This document shows, one piece after another, positions 11,595 through 21,065 of a stretch of DNA of 64,000 nucleotides. The position numbers were made by a program, and so were the translations under genes. Every line of letters starts with the position of its first letter. Within the stretch, counting starts at the first letter, position 1. The notes beneath the pieces were generated by a model. That model worked only from the letters and a program-made list of their open reading frames with translations. It did not search any database and was not told where the DNA came from. This stretch comes from Diogma glabrata (lineage: Eukaryota > Arthropoda > Insecta > Diptera > Cylindrotomidae): NCBI GenBank assembly GCA_963693315.1, contig OY856188.1, forward strand, positions 96,551,876 through 96,615,875. The letters run 5' to 3'.

Positions 11595-14500
11595 ACGGCA
11601 CAACATAGCGGTGAAAACAAGTTTCAACCAAATAAACATACATTTAAGTATAATAAATTTAATAATAATTCAACCTTTTCTAATAAAAATTTTGTAAATA
11701 ATTTTAGATCTAATTATCAAAATGGAAGGAAAAATGAAATCGTAAGAAATTGTAGATATTGCTCACAATCGCATGCTCAAGGAAGATGTCCAGCTTACGG
11801 AAGACAGTGTTCTAATTGCGGTAAGCCTAATCATTTTTCTTCGGCTTGTTTTGTCAAAAAGATTAAAGAATTAAATTTAAATTCGGAAAATTTATATATT
11901 GATTCCATTGAAAATAAAAATCGTAAAGAAAACGCGTGGTATCAAAAAGTGCTTATTCAAAATTTTATTATTAATTTTAAGTTCGATACAGGAGCTCAAG
12001 CTAATGTTTTACCGCTAAATTATTTTAAAAAATTAAAATCTGTTGCTTTAGAGAAAAGCTTAAGTAAAGTAGAAGCTTATGGCGGTACGGCGTTGAAAAT
12101 TATGGCAGAATGTGAACTGGTGTGCTGTGTAAAAAATGATATTTCAATGCAAAAATTTTTGATAATTGATTCGGATTCAATTCCTATACTTGGACTGCAA
12201 GCATGCAAAGATCTAAATTTGGTTGAACGGATTGATAGCATACAAACTGAGGACAAAAACAATTTTGTTGCAAGGCATGTAGAGAATTTTACAGGCCTGG
12301 GATGCTTTGTAAAAGATTTCAAGTTAGAGTTAAAAGATAATGTTACACCTGTAAGTAAACCGGCTCGTCGCATACCGTTAAAATTAATTGAACCCCTTAA
12401 ACTTGAATTAAGTAATCTGGAGAAACGTGATATAATAGAAAAAGTAGACGAACCAGCAGAATGGGTTTCAAACTTGGTCATAGTTGAGAAACCCAATAAA
12501 AAATTAAGAATTCGCTTAGATCCAAAACACATAAATGAAGCTCTGAAACAGGAAAGCTTTTTGATTCCCTCATTTCAGGAAATAAGCTCTAAACTAGCTA
12601 GTAAAAAGTTTTTTTCGGTTTTGGATTTAAGAGAAGGCTATTGGCAGGTTAAACTTGATAAAGAATCCTCTCGACTATGTACATTCAGTACACCTTATGG
12701 ATGCTATCGTTTTAAGCGCTTGCCTTTTGGAATCCGAATTGCCCCAGAAGTTTTCCAAAAATACAATTACAGAAATTTTGCTGATATAGATGGAGTATCG
12801 GTGTACATAGATGATCTTTTGATAGCAGCTCAAACACTCGAAGAGCATGATGATATATTAGAAAAAGTTATGAAAAGGGCAAAAGAATTAAATATAAAAT
12901 TTAACGATAGTAAATTTCAATACCGTGTAAATCAGGTTAGTTTTTTGGGTCACATTATCTCCGAAAATGGCATTGCATGTGATCCGAATAGAACCAAAGC
13001 CATTTCGGAAATAGATAACCCCAAAACCAAAAAAGACTTACAAAAACTTCTAGGCATGATCAACTATGTTAGAAATTTTATACCGAATCTTTCCGAAACT
13101 TCTAAGCCCTTACGGGAACTGTTAAAAAAGAACGTCATTTTTAGATGGTTAGACATTCATACAGAATGTCTGAATAAGATAAAAAATTTAATAATTTGCG
13201 CACCAACTTTGAAAACGTTTGATGAGAATAAAGAAATTTCAATCCAGTGTGATAGCAGCAAAGATGGTATTGGGTGCTGTATAATGCAGGAAGGGAAGCC
13301 TATAAATTTTGCTTCAAGGAGCCTGACTGAAGCAGAAACAAACTATGCTCAAATCGAAAAAGAGATGCTAGCAATTTGCTTCGCCTGCAAAAAGTTTCAC
13401 AACTGGATTTATGGAAGGCAACTGACTGTGATCACAGATCACAAACCACTATTAGGCATTATGTCGAAAGAAATTTGCAAAATCCCTTCCGCAAAACTAC
13501 AAAGAATGAAGTTACGACTACTTAACTATGACATACGATTGAAATTCATGCCAGGGAAACATTTATTTGTTGCCGATTTACTATCGCGATATTATAGTAA
13601 AAATGAGAAAAGCACGGAAATTGAAGATTTAGCTGAAGTTATTCATACTATAAATATAAGTAATGAAAAACGAGAAATTTATAAAATGGAAACAGATGGC
13701 GATAGTATATTAGAAAAACTTAAAAAAGTTTTAATCGAGGGTTGGCCAAAAGAAAAGAGAAAACTTCATGAAAATATCAAATTCTACTGGAAATTTAGAA
13801 ATGACTTAATTCTAGAAGATGGACTAATTTTTTACCAAGATAAATTATTAGTCCCGAATTCATTGAGAAAATCGTTGCTGAATGAATTACATAGAGGACA
13901 TCTGGGGATAGAAAAAACAAAAGCAAGAGCAAGAACTTTAATATACTGGCCAGGTATAAATGAAAATATAGAAAATATGGTTGCATCTTGTGATGTTTGT
14001 CAGAAATTTAGGAGTTCCAATAGAAAAGAAACCCTTTTGTCACATGAAATACCCCAATTCCCATTTATTAAAATAGCTATGGATATTTGTGAATTTAGTG
14101 GTTCGAGCTATTTAGTCGTTGTTGACTATTTTTCAAAATATTTAGAGATAATTTATATTAGAAACAAAACCGCACAAGAAATAATAAATAAATTAAAAAA
14201 CATTTTTGCACTACATGGAATTCCACGCAAAATTATAGCAGATAATATGCCTTTTAATTCGTTTCAATTTCAAAAATTTGGGAAAGATTTAGATATTGAA
14301 ATAACAACCACAAGTCCATATTATCCGCAAGCTAATGGTATGGCAGAAAGAGCTGTTCAAACTGCAAAAAATCTGCTTAAAAAGTCAAAAGAAGGAAAAC
14401 AGAAATTATGGATTGCTCTTCTCGAATACAGGAATACACCGATACAACATTTAGATTTATCTCCAAGTGAGTTGCTCATGGGTAGAAAAACCAGAACTCT

Positions 14501-14777
14501 AATTCCAGGCAAAGAAACTTTATATAGTTCACCATTTTTACCAAATTTAGAAAACAAATTTAAGTATAAAACAAATAAAATGCAACAGTATTATAATAGA
14601 AACAAAATTTCGCATAAAGAATTTAGTGAAGGAGAATTAGTATGGCTTCAGAATGGAGCTCAATGGATCAAAGCAAAAATTAATAAAAAACATTGCACAC
14701 CACGTTCATATTGGGTTGAGCTAGAAAATGGCAAGCTACTGCGTAGGAATTCAATATTTTTGAGACACGAAAAGTAA
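11595..14777 (+). CDS. pol: Nucleocapsid zinc knuckles and Pol polyprotein (PR-RT-RNaseH-IN)
   Basis: Open from just after the TAA; the first Met is at 11949. Two zinc knuckles lie at 11751-11789 (CX2CX3HX4C) and 11808-11849 (CX2CX4HX4C). Counting residues from the Met at 11949: protease FDTGA (12-16); reverse transcriptase with LDLREGYW (225-232) and catalytic YIDD (286-289); RNase H with D435, E472 and D497; integrase zinc finger H648, H651, C681, C684; integrase core D712, D765, E800. D765 and E800 are separated by 34 residues, one fewer than the usual 35. All catalytic residues are present. There is no chromodomain. Translation would need readthrough of the upstream TAA or an internal start, so whether this copy is functional is open. 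Confidence 0.95.
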   Translation, partial: TAQHSGENKFQPNKHTFKYNKFNNNSTFSNKNFVNNFRSNYQNGRKNEIVRNCRYCSQSHAQGRCPAYGRQCSNCGKPNHFSSACFVKKIKELNLNSENLYIDSIENKNRKENAWYQKVLIQNFIINFKFDTGAQANVLPLNYFKKLKSVALEKSLSKVEAYGGTALKIMAECELVCCVKNDISMQKFLIIDSDSIPILGLQACKDLNLVERIDSIQTEDKNNFVARHVENFTGLGCFVKDFKLELKDNVTPVSKPARRIPLKLIEPLKLELSNLEKRDIIEKVDEPAEWVSNLVIVEKPNKKLRIRLDPKHINEALKQESFLIPSFQEISSKLASKKFFSVLDLREGYWQVKLDKESSRLCTFSTPYGCYRFKRLPFGIRIAPEVFQKYNYRNFADIDGVSVYIDDLLIAAQTLEEHDDILEKVMKRAKELNIKFNDSKFQYRVNQVSFLGHIISENGIACDPNRTKAISEIDNPKTKKDLQKLLGMINYVRNFIPNLSETSKPLRELLKKNVIFRWLDIHTECLNKIKNLIICAPTLKTFDENKEISIQCDSSKDGIGCCIMQEGKPINFASRSLTEAETNYAQIEKEMLAICFACKKFHNWIYGRQLTVITDHKPLLGIMSKEICKIPSAKLQRMKLRLLNYDIRLKFMPGKHLFVADLLSRYYSKNEKSTEIEDLAEVIHTINISNEKREIYKMETDGDSILEKLKKVLIEGWPKEKRKLHENIKFYWKFRNDLILEDGLIFYQDKLLVPNSLRKSLLNELHRGHLGIEKTKARARTLIYWPGINENIENMVASCDVCQKFRSSNRKETLLSHEIPQFPFIKIAMDICEFSGSSYLVVVDYFSKYLEIIYIRNKTAQEIINKLKNIFALHGIPRKIIADNMPFNSFQFQKFGKDLDIEITTTSPYYPQANGMAERAVQTAKNLLKKSKEGKQKLWIALLEYRNTPIQHLDLSPSELLMGRKTRTLIPGKETLYSSPFLPNLENKFKYKTNKMQQYYNRNKISHKEFSEGELVWLQNGAQWIKAKINKKHCTPRSYWVELENGKLLRRNSIFLRHEK

Positions 14778-15051
14778 AGAGCACAAAAGAAAACTATCGA
14801 TTTCGAGATTTCATTTTGCCTATCCATCGTATAGTTTAGTTATTTTGTTTTGTTAGTAATTGCTAAACTGTTTAAATCTCTAGTATTATGAATAATTAAT
14901 TTATTGTGGTTTAGTAATTATTTGAATAACTTATATTTGAAATCATTGGTATTTTGCAAAATTATTCGTCATGATTATTAATGTTATATTAGTTGTTAGT
15001 TTTGAATATTAATGTTATGGTATAAATTAATTGTATTCATCTTAATGACGT

Positions 15052-15052
<1 letters not shown>
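14778..15052 (+). other. Untranslated 3' region of the Gypsy element
   Basis: AT-rich spacer between the pol stop and the polypurine tract. It has no env-like frame. Confidence 0.8.

Positions 15053-15091
<39 letters not shown>
15053..15091 (+). promoter_or_regulatory. Polypurine tract (36 A then GGG)
   Basis: A run of 36 A followed by GGGACA abuts the 3' LTR. It is in the position of the plus-strand primer for reverse transcription. The length of the A run is unusual and could be partly a sequencing or replication-slippage effect. Confidence 0.82.
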
Positions 15092-15094
15092 ACA

Positions 15095-15429
15095 TGTTGT
15101 AGACGTTGTACTGTATACTTGAATTAATTAACTTATGTAATTTCCAGTTATTACAATAATGTTATATATATATTATTATACATTTACATCATTAACGGGG
15201 ATATATTTAAAAATCACAAATTGTAAGATATAAATGGTAATGTGTAGAATGCGACCAGTAGTAATTTGGATTTACATTTAATTAGATGAAATTAATAAAA
15301 GCTATAATAAAAGGTGTTTTAAATTAAGTTTACTTGTTTATTACTTAATTGTGTTGTTTTGTGAGTGGTATGGTTTTGTGAGTGATAAATCATTAATACT
15401 CAATTGTTTACACTACTCAAAATGTAACA
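15095..15429 (+). repeat. 3' LTR
   Basis: 335 bp, same borders as the 5' LTR with one substitution. The right target duplication CTTGT follows at 15430-15434. Confidence 0.96.
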
Positions 15430-15434
15430 CTTGT

Positions 15435-16079
15435 CATTTCTTTTTTGACAGGCACTGCTAAAAATCTTAAAATATTGGTTTACCCATCATTATATTATCC
15501 ATGATTTCACTCCCGTGAAATAAAATAAGGAAAAACAAAAACTACTATTTGAGTATGTATTTCTCTTTCAATCTGAGTTGACATTTTGATCCCAAAAGAT
15601 TGATTTAATTACAGTTTAAGGCTGCGGACAATTTACGGTATTTAAATTTATCGATAGTGTATAGTTTTTTTTAGGTTATGCTATACTACTTTTAGTATAG
15701 CATGACGTCAATACAAAATAAAATTTAGAAAGCATTCAGGGGATTTTTACGACATTTCAATATTTTCCTCAGTTTCTTAGAAGAACTGTTTCGTGGATAT
15801 TCTGTTTTTTACACTTTTTGTTGATGTTTTCTTTTTTCTATTTTCTGTTAATGATTGTTGTACGATTTTTGTATTTTTTTTTTTAAGAAGGAATATCTTT
15901 TTTCTCAATATTTTTGTTTGTTTTTGAATGGAATTAAATTTTTTTCAATTAAATATTGAATGTATGGTAATTTAAAATTTCTGTTTAAATTTTTTTTTTG
16001 ATTTTCAATTAGTCACAAAATATAAAATATGCATTATGAAAAAAAGTTACAATTTCGAAAGTTTCATTTTTTTAAGAAT
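15435..16079. other. AT-rich DNA with a small perfect hairpin
   Basis: At 15678-15703 an 11-bp perfect stem (ATGCTATACTA and complement) surrounds a 4-nt loop. T-rich sequence follows. No gene seen. Confidence 0.5.
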
Positions 16080-16549
16080 AATTTATATTTTATATTTTAT
16101 ATTTTATATTTTATATTTTATATTTTATATTTTATATTTTATATTTTATATTTTATATTTTATATTTTATATTTTATATTTTATATTTTATATTTTATAT
16201 TTTATATTTTATATTTTATATTTTATATTTTATATTTTATATTTTATATTTTATATTTATATTTTATATTTTATATTTTATATTTTATATTTTATATTTT
16301 ATATTTTATATTTTATATTTTATATTTTATATTTTATATTTTATATTTTATATTTATATTTTATATTTTATATTTTATATTTTATATTTTATATTTTATA
16401 TTTTATATTTTATATTTTATATTTTATATTTTATATTTTATATTTTATATTTTATATTTTATATTTTATATTTTATATTTTATATTTTATATTTTATATT
16501 TTATATTTTATATTTATATTTTATATTTTATATTTTATATTTTATATTT
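16080..16549. repeat. Heptamer satellite (ATATTTT)n
   Basis: About 470 bp of a 7-bp unit ATATTTT, interrupted by single 6-bp units ATATTT near 16253, 16352 and 16513. It runs directly into an assembly gap, so the real array is longer. Long frames here (FIFYILY repeats) are an effect of the period and are not proteins. Confidence 0.97.
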
Positions 16550-16749
16550 NNNNNNNNNNNNNNNNNNNNNNNNNNNNNNNNNNNNNNNNNNNNNNNNNNN
16601 NNNNNNNNNNNNNNNNNNNNNNNNNNNNNNNNNNNNNNNNNNNNNNNNNNNNNNNNNNNNNNNNNNNNNNNNNNNNNNNNNNNNNNNNNNNNNNNNNNNN
16701 NNNNNNNNNNNNNNNNNNNNNNNNNNNNNNNNNNNNNNNNNNNNNNNNN
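16550..16749. other. Assembly gap (200 N)
   Basis: Exactly 200 N. The round number suggests a placeholder for an unresolved satellite length. Confidence 0.99.
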
Positions 16750-16900
16750 ATTTCCACAACGATTTGAATTTTTCAAGCAATTTCCATCCATCTCAGTCGT
16801 TTTGGTTGGGTTTCTCATTCTATCCCCAATAAATCAACAAACACAAGAAAAATTCTGCCGTGTCTAAACAAAAAAACTAAACCGACGTAGAAAAATTAAT

Positions 16901-17508
16901 AAAAAAAAAAAAATTTAAAAAACACACTTTTTGAAAAACGAACTAAAAAGCAGAAAATAAATTTTGCATTAACACCAGCGTTATGTCTTTTATAATTATA
17001 TTTCCTTTGAAATTGTTAGAAGAAAAAATATTTAAATGGTATTTAACACATCTTAGCATAGATGCAAATATTAAATTTTTGACTAATTTAAAATGCTAAT
17101 TTTCGATTGACAAACAGTTTTCCGTTCCCATTTGTTACATAAAATAAAAGTGGGTGACGCATACGTTGATATAGAAAAGGAACAAATGTATTCTATGTTA
17201 ATCTCTAACAAGAGAGACTACCAACGTTTATTCCCTTTCGTTTCTGAATGCGCCCACCCACTTTTATTTTATGTAACAAATGGGAACGGAAGACTGTTTG
17301 TCAATCGAAAATTAGCATTTTAAATTAGTCAAAAATTTAATATTTGCATCTATGCTAAGATGTGTTAAATACCATTTAAATATTTTTTCTTCTAACAATT
17401 TCAAAGGAAATATAATTATAAAAGACATAACGCTGGTGTTAATGCAAAATTTATTTTCTGCTTTTTAGTTCGTTTTTCAAAAACTGTGTTTTTTAAATTT
17501 TTTTTATT
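16901..17508. repeat. Near-perfect long palindrome (fold-back)
   Basis: Arms of about 258 bp (16901-17160 and 17250-17508) are inverted copies, with only one mismatch seen in the inner 190 bp (TTTTCC against TCTTCC). The loop is about 89 nt. I see no clear target duplication. The 63-codon frame at 17132-17323 only spans the loop and is not a gene. It may be a fold-back transposon, a hairpin RNA source, or a chimeric-read artefact next to the gap. Confidence 0.85.
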
Positions 17509-17789
17509 TATTTTTTTATTTTAGAGTTTTTAGTTATATAATTTTACCTACAAATAAGTTAACCACATTATTTCACAGAAAATACACCATAAGTAAAACT
17601 AGCAATTAAAACATTTACCGAAAATTTAATATTCTTTGAAATTTAATGTAATTTTAATAAGGTTAATTGCACTATAACAATTGTAAGTATGTTATTTAAA
17701 AATCCAGTGTAAAATTTTAGTGTGTTTCTTTGCTCGTTGTATTAATTTTAAGTTGTACATAAATTATTAAATATATATGTTCGCCCAAA
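17509..17789. other. AT-rich spacer
   Basis: No gene, RNA or terminal repeat seen. Confidence 0.4.
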
Positions 17790-18430
17790 TGTCAAGTTTT
17801 TTTCGGAAAAAAGGTCTGAATTATAGAGCTTTTTCCTTAAAATTCGAATCGTTATATTACTGTATGTAATTGACAGATTACATACAGCAATGATAATTAG
17901 AAATCATTAATTATGTATTAAAATGTATTGAAAAAATAATAATTATGCAACTATAGTAAAAAAAACTTAACTAGAACACAAAACAATCTGGATTTAGAAG
18001 AAATAACAATTATTTAAAATTTTCGAAATACAAATCACTCATTATTTACAATTTAAGGCCATTTTTTCATATAAAAATGACAAAAATGTGTAATATGTCC
18101 TTTATTATAATGCGATACTCAGTATGAGCAAACTTTCAGCGCGGTAAATGGGCATTCAGATCTTATGGATTTGCATATTTTCATACATAATAAGTGATTT
18201 TTAAATATCATTGCTGTATGTAATCTGTCAAATACACCAAAATAACGATTTGAACTTTAAGAAAAAAGGTCTATAAGCTTTGAGCGAAATGTCATACTTT
18301 TATTTTTTTTTGTGTTCATTATTTATAATGTAAGGCTCTTTATCCATATGAAATGACACAAACATGTTTGATGTCTATTATTATAATGATATACAGTATT
18401 ACCAAAATTCCTTCGCTCAAAATGAGTCAA
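17790..18430. repeat. Cluster of inverted and direct repeats, probable MITE remnants
   Basis: A perfect 23-bp inverted match (GACAGATTACATACAGCAAT within it) at about 17870-17893 and 18208-18230 lies inside longer diverged inverted arms (about 17820-17930 and 18150-18270). A diverged direct repeat of about 100 bp occurs at about 18040-18150 and 18317-18430. The layout suggests overlapping or tandem copies of one small element. Exact ends are not resolved. Confidence 0.5.
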
Positions 18431-20400
18431 CCAGAGGATGAGGATTTCAGTGCAATTCTTTGATGTCTTTCAGAATGAAAAAAAATTTGAATTTTTTTTC
18501 TTCAGATTTATAAAGTTTTTTGCTTTAAAAGTTTTAGAAATACGTACTGACTGCTTCAACAAACTTGTCTTTTCAATTTGGGATTAATAACATAATGGGA
18601 AGTTACTGAAAAATGAATCACAAAATTCCAACCATCAAAGCTCTCAAGAGTCAAGTTAAATAAAAGTGTGTAAAAACAGTCTCTCACACTATCAAATCAA
18701 AAATAATAGGATCCTCCAAAGTTTGCCAATTATTAACATTGCGTAAAAATTTCAATCAAATCGTCGCAAAATGAACCACATTATTCATGATTTCAATACC
18801 AATGCATCTATGACAGATGCTTTTCGTTATTTGTGTTTTTATTTTAAAAGTTATGTTTGTTTCACATTGGTACAAAACAAATTAAAAAAAACAAAAGAGA
18901 TGACGTGATAGAATAAAATATGAATTAAAGTGAAACATCGTAAACATACAGATATTATTCATGAAATGAATCCTGAATTATTTAATAGTAAGAAATGAAT
19001 GTATGATTTAGGTTTTAAAAGTTCTAAAAGAAAATATCTTCAGATATCTATCTAAACAGATGTTAGGAGATGGTTATCACTATTTTTGCTAAAAAAATTG
19101 AAAGTTCTCAATTCTTAATCAATATACAACAGAAAAATATTATTTTTATTTCTTACGAAAAATATAATATGATACGAAGTTCAAATAAACATAAATAATA
19201 TACAGTTTTATAAACTGTTCTAAGCTACAAGTGAATTTTTTCAAAACCTGTTCTCCAAAGTATTTCCTGAATGCAAACCAAAGAATTTGATTAAAATGAT
19301 TAATTGCAAAAAACGGTTGAAAAAGTTAATGAACGTGAAATGCAATCAAAAATGAAGATTTGCAAAAATTTTAACAAACAAAATATTATGAAAAAAGAAT
19401 ATTCAAAATATGAATATCGATCATAATATTTACAATAAATCAAACAAAATCAAATGATTTATAGAGATCATCAATGATCATAAATTTTCGTCAAATCAAA
19501 TAAACCATAAAATTTTATCTAATGACTATTATTGTGATCCCATAATTCAAACGATTGTAATCTTGAATTTTAGTTGTTTTTTTTATTTATTTATCTATTT
19601 TTACAATCAAAATTTTTAATTTAATCAATCGGTATTGATCGCGTTAGTGAAAATAACAACAACAACAATAAAAAATTACAGACAAAAATAAAAATAATAT
19701 TAAAATAATTCACTTCGTGCCATGTCTATTGTTCACGTTATTTCGTTTTGTATAATTTTTTTTGTAAAATTTTGCCACCATCGAAGTTTCACGATGATCA
19801 TCATTTTGATCATTACAATCGAAATTATTCATTATTTATTATTTACTATATGTATGTACATTTTCTTCACCTCCTTCTTTTCATATCACTTCATCTTATA
19901 ACTTTAATTTCATTTTACTTTTGAAGTTACACAAACCATTTTTTTGTTTTTTATTTGTAAATAATATTATTAATTATTTATTTTATATACTTTAAGTCAC
20001 TATTTAAATTGATGTACTTATGTGTAAATTTACTATATTCCGTTCTTGTAATCTATTTGCTAATGTTAAAAGCTCACTTGAAATTCTACTAACCACAAAA
20101 ATGTGTTATTTATAAAAAAGTATATAGAATAGATAAATAAAATATAAAGGGAAACAAATATATAAAGTAACGATCATAAGCAAATTAAAAAAGAAAAATG
20201 GAAAATATATTAACATAAATGATTTAAGACACGTAATTTACTGTCGAATCTTGGCGGGAGTTGTGTTGTAAAAAGAACTTTTTCATGTTTTGAAAAACTA
20301 TGTAAGAGACAGTAAAACATTGGTTCCAGGAAGGTAAGGTGTAAGATAGAAAAATTAAAAAAGATGTTTTTGACTTAAATGTCTTACCAATAATGAACAC
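18431..20400. other. AT-rich DNA, no gene seen
   Basis: Long AT-rich stretch with short CATGATC-like words (19400-19560). No supported frame or RNA gene. Confidence 0.45.
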
Positions 20401-20474
20401 ACAAGACCCTTAAATATCTTACCAATAATGAACATACCAGAAAATTACCATTTTGACTCAATTCGGATCACTGT

Positions 20475-21065
20475 CTTGTTACTTTAGACTGTTTTAAATG
20501 TAATTAATGTCATGATTAGGTCTACTCTCTTGACTGTCTCTACCGTCGTGACCTGTCGACTGTTTTGAATGTTTTAACTGTCTTGATTGTCTTGACTGTC
20601 CCAACTGTCTTGGTTGTCTGGATGGTGTAGACTGTTTTGACTGAATTTCGTGTATTGATTGTTTTGGTTCTGGATGGTATTGACTGTTTTGACAATTTTG
20701 ACTGTCACAACTATTTTTACTATTTTGACTGTCTTGCTATTTTGAAATTTTTTGACTGTCTTGACTATTGTGACTGCATTAAAAGATTTTACTGCGTTTA
20801 CTGTCTACTTGACTGTCTTACTGTTTACTTGACTTTTGTGTTTTGATTTTCTCGATTGTTTCAACGGGTTTTACTTTCTGAATTATTTTGACTATCTCAA
20901 TTTTTTCAGTGACCGTTTTCCACTATTTTAACTTTTTTGTTCCTACTGTCTTGGTGGTTTTATCTGTCTTGACGGGGTTATTTGATTTCACTGTTTTGAC
21001 TTTCTTGAGTGTCCTATGTGTTTTGATACTCTTGTTTTCTTTGACGCCTTGTCAAATGCAATTTT
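20475..21065. repeat. Degenerate short tandem repeat (GACTGTCTTT-like)
   Basis: Roughly 590 bp is built from diverged units of about 9-11 bp around GACTGT followed by TTT or CTT. Frames at 20637-20846 and 20888-21073 are simply translations of the repeat (repeated Asp, Cys, Phe) and are not proteins. Upstream at about 20383-20445 a short direct repeat (CTTACCAATAATGAACA) occurs twice. Confidence 0.75.

Larger units (their letters stand above)
10482..15429 (+). mobile_element. Full-length young Ty3/Gypsy LTR retrotransposon
   Basis: A 4948-bp element with 335-bp LTRs (TG...CA), a 5-bp target duplication, a primer binding site, gag, protease, reverse transcriptase, RNase H, integrase and an A-rich polypurine tract. 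Domain order (integrase after RNase H) is Ty3/Gypsy. There is no env frame: only 275 nt separate pol from the polypurine tract. Protein features resemble arthropod Gypsy elements often named K02A2.6-like. One LTR base differs (T at 10509, A at 15122), so insertion is recent. The only visible defect is one in-frame TAA between gag and the rest. Confidence 0.96.

Noticed and set aside
12077..12532. 151-codon minus-strand frame
   Set aside because: Shadow of the pol gene of the young Gypsy element.
16029..16832. Long FIFYILY-repeat frames across the satellite and the N gap
   Set aside because: Pure translation of the ATATTTT heptamer and of N. Not protein.
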